Shown here piece after piece: positions 1 through 9,000 of a stretch of 17,226 nt of DNA (position 1 is its first letter; each line of letters begins with the position of its first letter). Both the position numbers and the translations under genes were made by a program. Under the pieces are notes generated by a model. That model made no database searches, was not told the origin of the DNA, and worked only from the letters and a program-made list of their open reading frames with translations. The stretch is from an uncultured Rhodanobacteraceae bacterium (GTDB taxonomy: Bacteria; Pseudomonadota; Gammaproteobacteria; Xanthomonadales; Ahniellaceae). The stretch spans positions 1 to 17,226 of the forward strand of contig CALMWD010000059.1 of NCBI GenBank assembly GCA_937873105.1, in the 5' to 3' direction.

Positions 1-466
<466 letters not shown>

Positions 467-472
467 GCGCCG

Positions 473-478
473 ATCATA
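473..478 (-). promoter_or_regulatory. Candidate -10 element (TATGAT) for a leaderless ABC ATPase transcript
   Basis: On the minus strand TATGAT matches the sigma70 -10 consensus at 5 of 6 positions. It is separated from the ATG at 466 by only six bases (CGGCGC), so a start site at the usual distance would fall on or next to the ATG. I see no good -35 hexamer 16-18 bases upstream, where the terminator stem and T-tract of the preceding gene lie. The promoter assignment is an inference. Confidence 0.35.
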
Positions 479-486
479 CGCGGGCC

Positions 487-518
487 AAAAAAAAGCCGGT
501 GCGTGTGCACGCACCGGC
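487..518 (-). terminator. Strong intrinsic terminator of the anchored exported protein gene
   Basis: On the minus strand a stem with 10-base arms (GCCGGTGCGT and its complement, 495-518, loop GCAC) is followed directly by a run of eight T (487-494). It lies 22 bases beyond the TAA of the 541-1233 gene and before the start of the ABC ATPase gene, so it ends the former transcript. Confidence 0.9.
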
Positions 519-540
519 CCGGATCGAACGAGGGAATCGC

Positions 541-1233
541 TTAGTGGCGCGCGCGCGCGACGGCGAAGCTGCCGACCAGCACGACCAGTGCCGCCAGCAG
601 GGCCAGCGCACGACGATCGTCGGCCGGTACCGGCTGTTGCGGCACGAGCGGGGCGACTTCCGTGCACGGCAGGTTCACGACTTCGAAATTGAAATCGCAG
701 ATCGCGGCAGACGACGTGTTGGTCACCACGAGAACCATGTCGGAATTCGCCGGCACCTCGAACGAGAACGGCTGGGCGATCGACGAACCGACGTCGCCGA
801 CGAAATTGGTCGCCTGGTTGTTCGGATCATAGGCGCCGATGTACGCGGACATGTGCGCGTTGGTGGCGCATGGCGTGCCGGCCGCGGTGTCGGGATCGAA
901 GTTCACCGTCACGCAGGCGGCGGCGTTGCTGGTGTTCGGATAGGTGAAGGTCTCGTAGTTGAACGTCGTTCCGGTGTTGAAAATGCCCGGATAGGCCTTG
1001 TTCGGGCAAGCGCTCGGGATGGCGTCGCGGAAGATGCGGCCGTCCTGGGTGTTTGCGCCGGTGAAGGAGGACGAAATCACTCCGGCAGGACACAGGGCGC
1101 CGGTCGGTGCGCGGCCCTCGACGAGGAACGGACCCCGCGCCGCGGCAGGAAGACCGGCGTCGTTCGCGCTTTGCGCCCACGCCGAACCGGAAATGACGAC
1201 TGCCGCCAGCAACATCGACTTGATCAACTTCAT
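541..1233 (-). CDS. Exported protein with a C-terminal IPTL-like sorting/anchor segment
   Basis: This 230-residue protein has a clear Sec signal peptide (MKLIKS then a hydrophobic run, probable cleavage after AWA at residue 20). The mature domain (about 21-195) is rich in Thr, Asn and Asp, with several Cys. Its pattern [20 protein letters not shown] ... SAYIGAYDP ... FVGDVGSS ... [13 protein letters not shown] resembles the beta-sandwich domain (pre-peptidase C-terminal-like) often found before IPTL-CTERM tails. The end is a proline-containing linker ([11 protein letters not shown], 198-207), one hydrophobic helix (208-223) and a basic RARH tail. This is the three-part layout of IPTL-CTERM and related sorting signals, although the leading motif is VPADDR rather than IPTLS. 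The protein is probably exported and held in the envelope, perhaps processed by a sorting enzyme. The gene has its own promoter and terminator. A GGGGGG run five bases before the ATG serves as ribosome binding site. The precise role is unknown. Confidence 0.88.
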   Translation of the reverse strand: MKLIKSMLLAAVVISGSAWAQSANDAGLPAAARGPFLVEGRAPTGALCPAGVISSSFTGANTQDGRIFRDAIPSACPNKAYPGIFNTGTTFNYETFTYPNTSNAAACVTVNFDPDTAAGTPCATNAHMSAYIGAYDPNNQATNFVGDVGSSIAQPFSFEVPANSDMVLVVTNTSSAAICDFNFEVVNLPCTEVAPLVPQQPVPADDRRALALLAALVVLVGSFAVARARH

Positions 1234-1311
1234 GACAACCCCCCAAGGGCGTGGATGGACATGTTCCCGCGGCCGCGCATGCCGCCTGACCGGGATTCAT
1301 GGAACGCCGGG

Positions 1312-1340
1312 AGTCTAGGCAGTCGTCCCGGATTCTGCAA
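1312..1340 (-). promoter_or_regulatory. Sigma70-type promoter for the anchored exported protein
   Basis: On the minus strand TTGCAG (1335-1340) is followed after exactly 17 bases by TAGACT (1312-1317). It lies between the thiolase stop codon and the ATG at 1233, giving a leader of about 70 bases. Spacing and -10 form match two other candidate promoters in the window (2662-2690 and 12541-12569). Confidence 0.55.
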
Positions 1341-1355
1341 ACCCGTTCACGGAAT

Positions 1356-2636
1356 TCAGCGCTCGACGATGGCGACGACGCCCATGCCGCCGGCGGTGCA
1401 GACCGAGATCAGGGCCCGACCGCCGCCCTTCTCGTCGAGCAGCTTGGCCGCGGTCGCGACGATGCGCGCGCCGGTGGCCGCGAACGGATGGCCGAAGGCG
1501 AGGCTCGACCCGACCACGTTCAGCTTCGCCGGATCGATCGCCCCCAGCGGCTTGGACAGGCCGAGACGCCTGCTGCAGTACTCGGCCGATTCCCAGGCCT
1601 TCAGCGTGCACAGCACCTGGGCCGCGAAGGCCTCGTGGATTTCGTAGAAATCGAAGTCCTGCAGGGTCAGGCCGGTGGCCTTGAGCAGGTCCGCGACGGC
1701 CACCGTCGGCGCCATCAGCAGGCCCTCGCCGGCGACGAAGTCGACCGCGGCGACGCGCGAATGGGTGAGGTAGGCGAGCGGCTTCAGGCCACGCTCCTCC
1801 GCCCAGGCCTCGGAGCCGAGCAGCACCGCGCTGGCGCCGTCGGTCAGCGGCGTCGAGTTGCCGGGGGTCAGCGTGCCCTTGCCCGAGGTCCGGTCGAAGG
1901 CCGGCTTCAGCGTCGCGAGCTTTTCGACCGTGGTGTCGGCGCGCAGGATGTTGTCGCGCTCCAGGCCGCGGAACGGCACGACCAGGTCCTTGAAGAAGCC
2001 GCGCTCGTACGCCGCGGCCGCCTTGCGATGCGATTCGTAGGCGAGCTGGTCCTGCGCCGCGCGGCTGATGCCCCATTCCTTGGCCATCATCTCGCAATGG
2101 TCGCCCATCGACTTGCCGGTGCGCGGTTCGGCCACGCCCGGGAATCCGGGCTTGAACTCGGCCGGGGAGAAGCCCTTGAACATCGCGCCGAGGCGCTGAC
2201 CGAACGTCTTCGCGCGATTGATGTCGAGCAGGCGCCGGCGCAGCTTCTCGCCGACCACGATCGGCACGTCGGAGGTGGTGTCGGAGCCGCCGGCGATGCC
2301 GGCCTCGATCTGGCCGAGCGCGATCTTGTTGCCGATGTGGATGGACGTGTCGAGGCTGGTGCCGCAGGCGCGCTGCATGGTGATGCCGGGCGTCAGCGGC
2401 GACAGGCCCGAGGACAAGGCGACCTCGCGGCCGATGTTCCAGTCGGAGGAATGCTTGAGCACGGCGCCGAGCGCGACTTCGCCGAGCTGCACGCCGCCGA
2501 GGTTGAATTTCTCGACCAGCGAACCGACCGCCTTGATCGACATGCCGACGTTGCCGAGGTCGAAATACGCGGTGTTGTTGCGGCAGAACGGAATGCGCGA
2601 ACCACCGAGGATCGCGACGCGGCGGGCTTGGCTCAT
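1356..2636 (-). CDS. fadI: Acetyl-CoA C-acyltransferase (FadI-type thiolase)
   Basis: This 426-residue thiolase would cleave 3-ketoacyl-CoA with CoA in fatty acid beta-oxidation, or run the reverse condensation. The nucleophilic Cys is at residue 91 in MQRACGTSLD, HEAFA is at 334-338, the catalytic His is at 383 in GHPFAATGAR, and the second active-site Cys is at 413 in SVCTAGGMG. Length and internal motifs (GNSTPLTDGASAV, KLRRRLLDINRAKTFGQRL) match the FadI branch, about 436 residues in E. coli, better than the shorter AtoB/PhaA group. Whether it handles long-chain substrates cannot be read from sequence. No fadJ/fadB partner is in the window. The start at MSQARR is supported by a GGAG six bases before the ATG. 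That site lies in a hairpin arm, and a separate promoter overlaps the end of the upstream acyltransferase gene. Confidence 0.92.
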   Translation of the reverse strand: MSQARRVAILGGSRIPFCRNNTAYFDLGNVGMSIKAVGSLVEKFNLGGVQLGEVALGAVLKHSSDWNIGREVALSSGLSPLTPGITMQRACGTSLDTSIHIGNKIALGQIEAGIAGGSDTTSDVPIVVGEKLRRRLLDINRAKTFGQRLGAMFKGFSPAEFKPGFPGVAEPRTGKSMGDHCEMMAKEWGISRAAQDQLAYESHRKAAAAYERGFFKDLVVPFRGLERDNILRADTTVEKLATLKPAFDRTSGKGTLTPGNSTPLTDGASAVLLGSEAWAEERGLKPLAYLTHSRVAAVDFVAGEGLLMAPTVAVADLLKATGLTLQDFDFYEIHEAFAAQVLCTLKAWESAEYCSRRLGLSKPLGAIDPAKLNVVGSSLAFGHPFAATGARIVATAAKLLDEKGGGRALISVCTAGGMGVVAIVER

Positions 2637-2639
2637 GGC

Positions 2640-2660
2640 GGGCTCCAGCAAGGGGAGCCC
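2640..2660 (-). promoter_or_regulatory. Hairpin covering the thiolase ribosome binding site
   Basis: A perfect 7-base inverted repeat (GGGCTCC/GGAGCCC) with a 7-base loop sits directly upstream of the thiolase ATG at 2636. On the mRNA the proximal arm contains the GGAG Shine-Dalgarno, so folding would hide it. There is no T-tract, so it is not an intrinsic terminator. Confidence 0.5.
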
Positions 2661-2661
2661 G

Positions 2662-2690
2662 ACCCTAGCAAAAGCCCTTGGAGCGGTCAC
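2662..2690 (-). promoter_or_regulatory. fadI: Sigma70-type promoter for the thiolase gene
   Basis: On the minus strand GTGACC (2685-2690, 4 of 6 to consensus) is followed after 17 bases by TAGGGT (2662-2667). The -35 hexamer overlaps the TGA stop of the acyltransferase gene. The predicted start site at about 2655 falls inside the distal arm of the leader hairpin, so this transcript would lack most of that arm. Confidence 0.45.
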
Positions 2691-3622
2691 GCCGACTGGC
2701 GGTCGCCGACGTCGAGCGTGGTCGGATCGGCCGGCGTCGGCCGGAAAAAGGCGTCGGCGTAAGCCCAGAAGTGCCAGGCGGCGGGTGCGGTGCGCAGCAT
2801 CCAGTCGAGGTGGGAGGCGGCGAACGCCATCGCCGCGGCACGGTCGGTCACCTGCAGCGGTTCGCGGATGCGCAGCTTGCGTCGGCCGGTGGCGGGATCG
2901 AGCCAGACCGCGAAGAACACGATCGGCACGCGGGCCTTCTCGGCGAGCTTGACCATGCCGCTCGGCAACTGCGCCTCGCGATCGAGCAGGCGCACCGGCA
3001 CCTCGCCGCCGACGCCGGGCACGTCGATCGAGGTCAGCAGGCCGACGCCGCCCTGCAGCGCGCGCAACATCGGCCGCGGGCCGTCGCCGATGTAGACGAG
3101 TTCGTGCGCGCCGGTCTTCACCACCTCGGCGTTGCGCAGCAGGGCATAACGATGCAGCAGGGTGTGGCCGGCGAAACTCTGCGGATCGGTGCGCACCGAC
3201 AGGCCGGCGAAGCGACGGCCGGAACGGCGCAGCGAACGCAGCGCCCAGAAGCCCGCGCCCCAGTGGAAGGACAGCGCGATCAGGGGATCCTGCCCCTCGG
3301 GCCACTGGCCTTCGATGTCGAAGTGGCGATCGAGGTAACGGTCGCTGCGCCACTTCAGCAGGAACAGGTCGACGTGGTCGACCAGGTGGTAGAGACGCTG
3401 TTCGGCCGCGAACCGGGTCGGATCGCCGACCATGCCGTAACGCTGCGCGATGGCGAGGGTGGCGTCGACGCGCTCGCGGAAGAACCAGGGCCAGCGCGCC
3501 AGCCGCCGCGCGACGCGGAAGCCGAGCGACCAGGGCAGCAGGGCGATCAGCGCCGGCACCAGCCAGCGTTCCACCAGCACGCGCAGCTCGCGGCGCAGGC
3601 GGTTCTTGCGGGAATCGATCAT
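2687..3622 (-). CDS. LpxL/HtrB-like lysophospholipid acyltransferase family protein with an atypical active site
   Basis: This 311-residue protein has an N-terminal hydrophobic segment (about 20-35) with flanking basic residues, as in inner-membrane acyltransferases that add acyl chains to lipid A or other lipids. The conserved block around SFHWGAGFWALR (118-129) aligns with the family catalytic HX4(D/E) motif, but the residue five after His120 is Phe125 rather than Asp or Glu. Later blocks are family-like: LTSIDVPGVGGEVPVRLLDR (195-214), then SGMVKLAEKARVPIVFF (221-237), matching the segment where LpxL has a DxP...VPFFG...TGPARLA pattern. The fold assignment is good, but acceptor and donor are unknown. 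It could belong to a side branch with different catalysis or serve a lipid other than lipid A. It lies 50 bases upstream of the thiolase on the same strand. No Shine-Dalgarno precedes the ATG. Confidence 0.78.
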   Translation of the reverse strand: MIDSRKNRLRRELRVLVERWLVPALIALLPWSLGFRVARRLARWPWFFRERVDATLAIAQRYGMVGDPTRFAAEQRLYHLVDHVDLFLLKWRSDRYLDRHFDIEGQWPEGQDPLIALSFHWGAGFWALRSLRRSGRRFAGLSVRTDPQSFAGHTLLHRYALLRNAEVVKTGAHELVYIGDGPRPMLRALQGGVGLLTSIDVPGVGGEVPVRLLDREAQLPSGMVKLAEKARVPIVFFAVWLDPATGRRKLRIREPLQVTDRAAAMAFAASHLDWMLRTAPAAWHFWAYADAFFRPTPADPTTLDVGDRQSA

Positions 3623-3628
3623 CGGCCG

Positions 3629-3637
3629 ATCGTATCA
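3629..3637 (-). promoter_or_regulatory. Candidate extended -10 (TGATACGAT) for a leaderless acyltransferase transcript
   Basis: On the minus strand TACGAT is preceded by TGA, which fits the TGn extended -10 form. It is separated from the ATG at 3622 by six bases (CGGCCG), the same layout as at the ABC ATPase start. No -35 is recognisable. The start site would fall at about the ATG. This is an inference from spacing only. Confidence 0.33.
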
Positions 3638-3663
3638 GCGCGAAATTCCCGGCAGCGGGCCGA

Positions 3664-3669
3664 TAGAAT
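3664..3669 (+). promoter_or_regulatory. Candidate -10 element (TAGAAT) for the 3696 gene
   Basis: TAGAAT matches the -10 consensus at 5 of 6 positions and lies 26 bases before the ATG at 3696, which would give a leader of about 19 bases holding the GGAG site. No convincing -35 is present at 16-18 bases upstream. Confidence 0.33.
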
Positions 3670-3695
3670 GGCCGGCTGTCGCTTCCGGAGCCGCC

Positions 3696-4457
3696 ATGTC
3701 CGCCTTGACCTCCTGTCCCGCCGTGCTTGCCGTCGAGCTGGTGCCCGAGGGCGCGCCCAAGGCCCTGAGCCTGCCGCTCGAATCGGCGCACCTGCTCGGC
3801 GAGAAGATCGCGAACGACCTGGCGCGGCTGCTGCCCGGCGTCGAGACCCTGGGCCTCGCGGTCTCGGCGGCGCTGTACGACGTCGCCCAGGTCTTGCGTC
3901 CGGGCTGGCCGATCCATGCCGAACTCGCGCGCATGCACCAGCAGGCGCAACGCGGCGGCTGGATGCCGGCGATCACCAGTTTCGGCGCCTCGGCCGGGCG
4001 CATGGCCGCGCCGGTGCTGGACCCCGATCCGCGCCTGATCGGCAGTCCGCTGCTGCTCGTGCCCTTGGTCCTGGTCGGGCATGCCCACGACGCCGAGCAG
4101 GTCGGCGCGGCGATGGAGCGCGACTTCGAGGAGAAGGGCCTGGCCGACTCCGCCACTTCGCTCTTCCTCAACGAGGCCTTCTCGATCCGCACCGAGCACG
4201 CGCGCTACCTGACGCACCACGACCTGTGCGCGCTGATGGCGATGCAGTACGACCATGCCGGCTTCGCGCCGCTCTGGTCCATCGTCGAATGCGCCTTGCT
4301 TTCGCCGGGCCGCGACGAATCGGCGGAACTCGAGGGCGGCGTGCAGCTGGACTATCGCGGCGGCCGGATGACGATCCGCGGCGACGCGACGTCGATCGCC
4401 TATCGCCAGGCGGCGGCGATCCTGGCCGCGCACGGCCTGTCCGCGAACGCCAGCTGA
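3696..4457 (+). CDS. Conserved-looking protein of unknown function
   Basis: I do not recognise this 253-residue protein. It has no signal peptide, and the one moderately hydrophobic stretch (IGSPLLLVPLVLVG, 115-128) looks like a buried strand or helix rather than a clear membrane span, so it is probably cytoplasmic. The most distinctive block is RTEHARYLTHHDLCALMAMQ followed by YDHAGFAPLWSIVECAL (166-201), with clustered His, Asp and Cys (His168, His174, His175, Cys178, His187) that could bind a metal. That is speculation. A further motif is GGWMPAITSFGASAGRMAAP (87-106). The start is well supported by GGAG five bases before the ATG. Codon use resembles the neighbours and supports a real gene. 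It converges on the AAA+ ATPase gene with abutting stop codons. Confidence 0.82.
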   Translation: MSALTSCPAVLAVELVPEGAPKALSLPLESAHLLGEKIANDLARLLPGVETLGLAVSAALYDVAQVLRPGWPIHAELARMHQQAQRGGWMPAITSFGASAGRMAAPVLDPDPRLIGSPLLLVPLVLVGHAHDAEQVGAAMERDFEEKGLADSATSLFLNEAFSIRTEHARYLTHHDLCALMAMQYDHAGFAPLWSIVECALLSPGRDESAELEGGVQLDYRGGRMTIRGDATSIAYRQAAAILAAHGLSANAS

Positions 4458-5939
4458 TCAGTCGGCGCTGACCGTCCGCGTCTTCGCCCAGTCGCGCAGC
4501 TGCTGCACCGGCTCGGCCATCAGCACCGAGAGCGGGCGCGTCGCCTTCAGTTCGGCGAGCACGTGGCGCTGCTGCAGCGGCACGCCGTCGGCATGGGCGG
4601 CATAGAGCGCGGCGACGATGGCCTGTTCGATCTCGGCGCCGGAGAAGCCGTCGCTGGCCGCGACCAGGGCGTCGAGGTCGAAATCGTTGCGGTCGAGCTT
4701 GCGCTTGTCGAAGTGCACGCGAAAGATGGCGTCGCGCGCCTCGGTTCCGGGCAGGTCGATGAAGAAGATCTCGTCGAAGCGGCCCTTGCGCAGCAGTTCC
4801 GGCGGCAGCCGCGAGACGTCGTTCGCGGTCGCGACCAGGAACACCGGATGCCTGCGTTCCGCCATCCAGGTGAGCAGGGCGCCGAGCACGCGCCGCGACA
4901 CGCCATCGTCGCTGTCGGACGTGGCCAGGCCTTTCTCGATCTCGTCGCACCACAGCACGCACGGCGCCAGCGCCTCGGCGTTCTTCAGCGACTCGCGCAG
5001 GTTGCGCTCGGTTTCGCCGTGGTACTTGTTGTACAGCGCGCCGAAGTCGAGGCGCACCAGCGGTACCCCGAACGAACCGGCGATGGCCTTGGCGGCCAGG
5101 CTCTTGCCGCAGCCCTGGACGCCGAGCAGGAGCAGGCCCTTGGGCGGATCCAGGCCTTCGACCTTGCGCTCGCCGAGGAAGATGGCGCGGCGCTGCTCGA
5201 CCCAGCGCTTGAGCCGGTTCAGCCCGGCGACATCGGCGAAGGCGGCGGTCTCGTATTCGAAATGCAGCACGCCGTCGCGGTTCAGCAGGTCGAACTTCAG
5301 CCGCGCCAGTTCGGGCAGGTCGCTCATGCCGATGGCGCCGTCGCGGAACACCAGCTGCCGCGCGATGCGGCGCGCGTCCGGCAGCTTCAGCCCGAGCAGG
5401 TTGCGGACGATGGTCCTGAGCGCGATCGGATCGATCTCGACGCGCTTGCCGCCGTGTTCGCGCGAATATTCGAACGCGGCCTCGCGCACCAGCTTGCCGA
5501 GCGCCGCCTCGTCGGGCAGCTTCAGGTCGACGCGCACGGCATGCGCCTCGATCTCCTTCGGGATCTCGATGCCGACGCCGATCAGGACCAGGGTGTGCGC
5601 CGCGGCATTCACGCGGTCGACGATCTCGCGCACGAAGCGCATCGTCATCGGGTAGCGCAGGTAGCCGTGGAAGTCGCAGAGCAGGAAGATGGCGCGTTCG
5701 CGCTGTTCCTTGATGAACTGCAGCGTGGCCGTGGCCTCGACCGCGGCCAGCGGCGGCTCGTCGAGCGTCATGTCGAGCCGTTGCAGGCCGTCGGTCAGGC
5801 TCCACTTGTACAGCGGCCGCCAGACCTTGCCGATGACGTGGCGGAAGCTCTCGACGACGCGCGCCTCCTCGGCGGTGTCGATGGCGATGACGGGATGGCC
5901 GGCGCGGATCAGGCTGGCGAGGTTGTCGAGGTCGGGCAT
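4458..5939 (-). CDS. AAA+ ATPase, Ycf46-like
   Basis: This 493-residue protein has the two-part layout of Ycf46-like ATPases. An N-terminal degenerate nucleoside-triphosphatase-like region (about 1-225, including AIFLLCDFHGYL and TLVLIGVGIEIPKEI) is followed by a classical AAA module (about 230-465). Walker A is GVQGCGKS (273-280), Walker B is VLWCDEIEK (328-336), sensor 1 is Asn373 in VATANDVSRLP, candidate Arg fingers are Arg384 and Arg387 in LLRKGRFDE, and the sensor 2 region is GFSGAEIEQA (431-440). All key residues are present, so it should hydrolyse ATP. No protease or membrane domain is attached. Cellular targets of this family are poorly defined in non-photosynthetic bacteria. No clear Shine-Dalgarno precedes the ATG. 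The gene is divergent from the secreted protease gene. Confidence 0.9.
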   Translation of the reverse strand: MPDLDNLASLIRAGHPVIAIDTAEEARVVESFRHVIGKVWRPLYKWSLTDGLQRLDMTLDEPPLAAVEATATLQFIKEQRERAIFLLCDFHGYLRYPMTMRFVREIVDRVNAAAHTLVLIGVGIEIPKEIEAHAVRVDLKLPDEAALGKLVREAAFEYSREHGGKRVEIDPIALRTIVRNLLGLKLPDARRIARQLVFRDGAIGMSDLPELARLKFDLLNRDGVLHFEYETAAFADVAGLNRLKRWVEQRRAIFLGERKVEGLDPPKGLLLLGVQGCGKSLAAKAIAGSFGVPLVRLDFGALYNKYHGETERNLRESLKNAEALAPCVLWCDEIEKGLATSDSDDGVSRRVLGALLTWMAERRHPVFLVATANDVSRLPPELLRKGRFDEIFFIDLPGTEARDAIFRVHFDKRKLDRNDFDLDALVAASDGFSGAEIEQAIVAALYAAHADGVPLQQRHVLAELKATRPLSVLMAEPVQQLRDWAKTRTVSAD

Positions 5940-6052
5940 GGTCGGGCGGGCAGGGCAAGGCCGCTACTGTGTCCGGAAACCGCGCATTTGTCGAAGGCGG
6001 AGCATGCCTGAACGGCGGTGCGCCGCGTCACGGCGGGCCCGCGCCGGTGTCG

Positions 6053-6058
6053 TATGCT
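6053..6058 (+). promoter_or_regulatory. Candidate -10 element (TATGCT) for the secreted protease gene
   Basis: TATGCT matches the -10 consensus at 4 of 6 positions and ends 26 bases before the ATG at 6085. The -35 region is not recognisable. The same hexamer sits at a similar distance (23 bases) before the exported repeat protein gene at 16684, which modestly supports the call. Confidence 0.35.
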
Positions 6059-6084
6059 TGGGCCTTCGTTGTCGGGAGCCTCCC

Positions 6085-9000
6085 ATGAACCCCATCCTGC
6101 GCGGACTGTGCGTCGCGACCCTGAGTTTTCCCCTGCTGGCCGCCGCGGCCGAATTGCCGAGTCGGCGCTTCCAGCTGCCGATCGATCCGGGCGCCCAGGC
6201 CCTGCAGACGCCGGTGCTGAACGCCGAGAAGGCGCTGGCCGAGGACGCCGTCGCCGACAAGGGCGCGCCGTTGCGTTACGCGATCATGCACAAGGCCTCG
6301 GTGAACCTGGTCGATCGCAGCAAGGTCGCGGTCGGCCGCTGGACCGAGGTCGATGCCGGCTTCGACCTGTGGCGCACCCGCATCGACGCGCCGGGCGCGG
6401 TGTCGATCGACCTGGCGCTGAAGCCCTTCCACCTGCCGGAAGGCGCCGAGGTCTGGCTGACCGACGCGGGCGGCCAGCGCGTGCGCGGTCCCTACACGGC
6501 GGCCGACAATCCCCGCTCCGGCGAGTTCTGGACGCCCTATGTGCCGGGCGACGTCGCCTATCTCGAGGTGCTGGTGCCGAAGGCGCGGCGCGGCGAATTG
6601 CAGCTCGGCATCATGAGCGTGCAGCAGGCCTATCGTTCGATCGAAAGCGGCGAGTCGCCGTTCGCGAAGTCGGGCAGCTGCAACGTCGACGTGGCCTGCC
6701 CCGAGGGCAACAACTACCGCGACCAGATCAATGCCGTGGCGCGTTATTCGGTCAGCGGCGGCCTGTGTACGGGCCAGCTGGTCAACAACACCGCGCAGGA
6801 CAACAAGCGCTACTTCATGACCGCGAACCATTGCGTCAGCACGCAATCGGCGGCCAATTCCCTGGTGCTGTACTGGAAGTACGAAAACCCGACCTGCCGC
6901 ACGCCGGGCAGCAGCGAGAGCGGCACGCCGATCAGCACGGTCAACAATTCGATCACCCAGACCGGCGCGGCCGTGTTGATCTCCACGTTCGAGCCGTCGG
7001 ATACCACCCTGCTCGATCTCCTCACCGAGATTCCGGCCGCGGCCAGTCCGTTCTGGCTGGGCTGGGATCGCGGCACCACCGTGCCGTCCTCGGCGGTCGG
7101 CATCCACCATCCGTCCGGCCACGAGAAGCGCATCAGCTTCGAGAACAACCCGCTCGACAGCACCGACATCGACCCGCCCGGCGTGCCGGGTTCCAAGCAC
7201 TGGCACGTGCCCGGCTGGGATCTCGGCACCACCGAGCAGGGATCGTCGGGCTCGGTGCTGATGAATCCGCAGAAGCGGCTGATCGGCGTGCTCTCGGGCG
7301 GCGCGGCCAGCTGCTCGTTCAACTTCGACGATTACTACGGCCGCCTCAACGTGGCCTGGGACGGCGGCGGCACGCCCGGGACGCGCGTCAAGGACTGGCT
7401 GGACCCGGCCGCCACCGGCGCCACCGCCATCGACGGCAAGGCCGCCTGCACGCAGCCGAACGTCACGCTGAGCCTCGGCACCGCGAACCCGATCGCCGAC
7501 AACGACGTCGTGCTGCAGGCGGGCATCGCCGGCGGCACCGGACCCTACACGCTGTCTTGGGACGTGGACGGCGACAGCATCGTCGATCGCCGCATCGCCA
7601 ATGTCGCCGGCAACACCCAGCTCGCCGTGCGCTACCCGAACCGCCGCAGCACCACGGCCAGCCTGACCGTGACCGACGCCACCGGCTGCGCGGCCAGCCC
7701 CGTGTCCCTGGCCATCGACGTGCGCGGACCGCAGCTGTCCGCCGCCGCCAATGGCGAAGCCAGCCAGGCCTGCGGCGACGGCGACGCCAACATCGAGCCC
7801 GGCGAAATCTGGAACGTGCCGGTGCGCGTCGCCAACAGCGGCGAGGACGCGACCAATGACGGCTTCGCCGTGTTCGCCGGCGGCACCGCGCCCGGCACCG
7901 GCGGCGGCAGCGGCGGCGACAGCGATGCGTTCGGCTATCGCGCGCTGAGCAGCGCCGCTTCGGCCTCCTGCGGTTACCAGCCGATCGACATGAGCGCCGC
8001 CGCGACCCTGATCCCGACCCTGGGACCGCACGTCAGCAGCGCGACCGCGAACGACGAAGGTTACGTCGCCAACCTGGCCATCGGCGGCGCCGCACCGTTC
8101 AAGTTCTACGACCGCGACATCACCAGCCTGCTGATGTCGACCAACGGCTACCTGTCGACCAATACTGCCGACGGCGGCGACGACTACTTCGGCGCCTGCG
8201 GCGTCGACGACCATGCCGGCGTCGTCGACGGGCGCATCCAGGCCTTGCATGACGATCTGGTCGTCCAGTCGGGCGGCAGCCTCAAGCATCGCCATTTCGA
8301 TACCTGCCCGCGCCCGTCGGATGCCGGCGCCGCCACGCAGGGCTGCACCGTGTTCGAATGGCGCAAGATGGGCCAGTACAGCAGCAGTGGCAGCGCGACC
8401 GGCAATGCCGTGTTCCAGACCATCCTGTACGACCAGAGCTACGAGATCGTGCATCAGTACATCACGGCCTTGCCCGACAGCGGTGCCAGTGCGGCCATCG
8501 GCCTGCAGAGCCCGGACGAATCGGTCCGCTTCGACTATCGCTGCGGCGGGTCGAATGTCGCCCCGGCGGGCACGGCGTTCTGCTTCTTCCATCCGACCGC
8601 CTTGCCCTCGGGCCTGGCCGAGGCCAAGCTGCACGTGGTCTCGGGCGCGGCCGCCCTCGGCGACCTCGCCGCGGCCGGCCATCGCGATCTGACCGTGAAA
8701 GCCTATGTCGACCCGGCGGCGCAATGCGGCACGCGCGCCGTGGTCAGCTTCCTGGGCGGCGTCGACGACCATGTCTACAGTTTCGCGCCTGCCAAGGTGC
8801 TGGACGTGGCCCTGCCGGCCAGCGGCAACTGCCAGGTGGCGACGCAGTGCGCGGCCCAGCTGCCGGGCTTCGGCGCACTGCCGGCGGGCGGCGTCTACTT
8901 CAATGCCGCCCGTCCCGGCAACGGCCAGAACATCTTCAGCATCGGCGGCACCTTCAGCGCTGCCTGGTTCACCGGCAAGCCCGACCGCAGCCCGACCTGG

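Noticed and set aside
2640-2660. Hairpin before the thiolase as an intrinsic terminator of the acyltransferase transcript
   Set aside because: No T-tract follows the stem on the minus strand. It better fits a ribosome binding site hairpin.
3621-3630. Perfect palindrome ATCGGCCGAT at the acyltransferase start as an operator
   Set aside because: Ten-base palindromes of this composition are expected often in GC-rich DNA. There is no second copy nearby and no regulator gene in the window.
2637-4433. N-terminal extension of the thiolase frame upstream to 4433
   Set aside because: The upstream part overlaps the acyltransferase gene and the plus-strand 3696 gene. The real thiolase starts at MSQARR with a good ribosome binding site.
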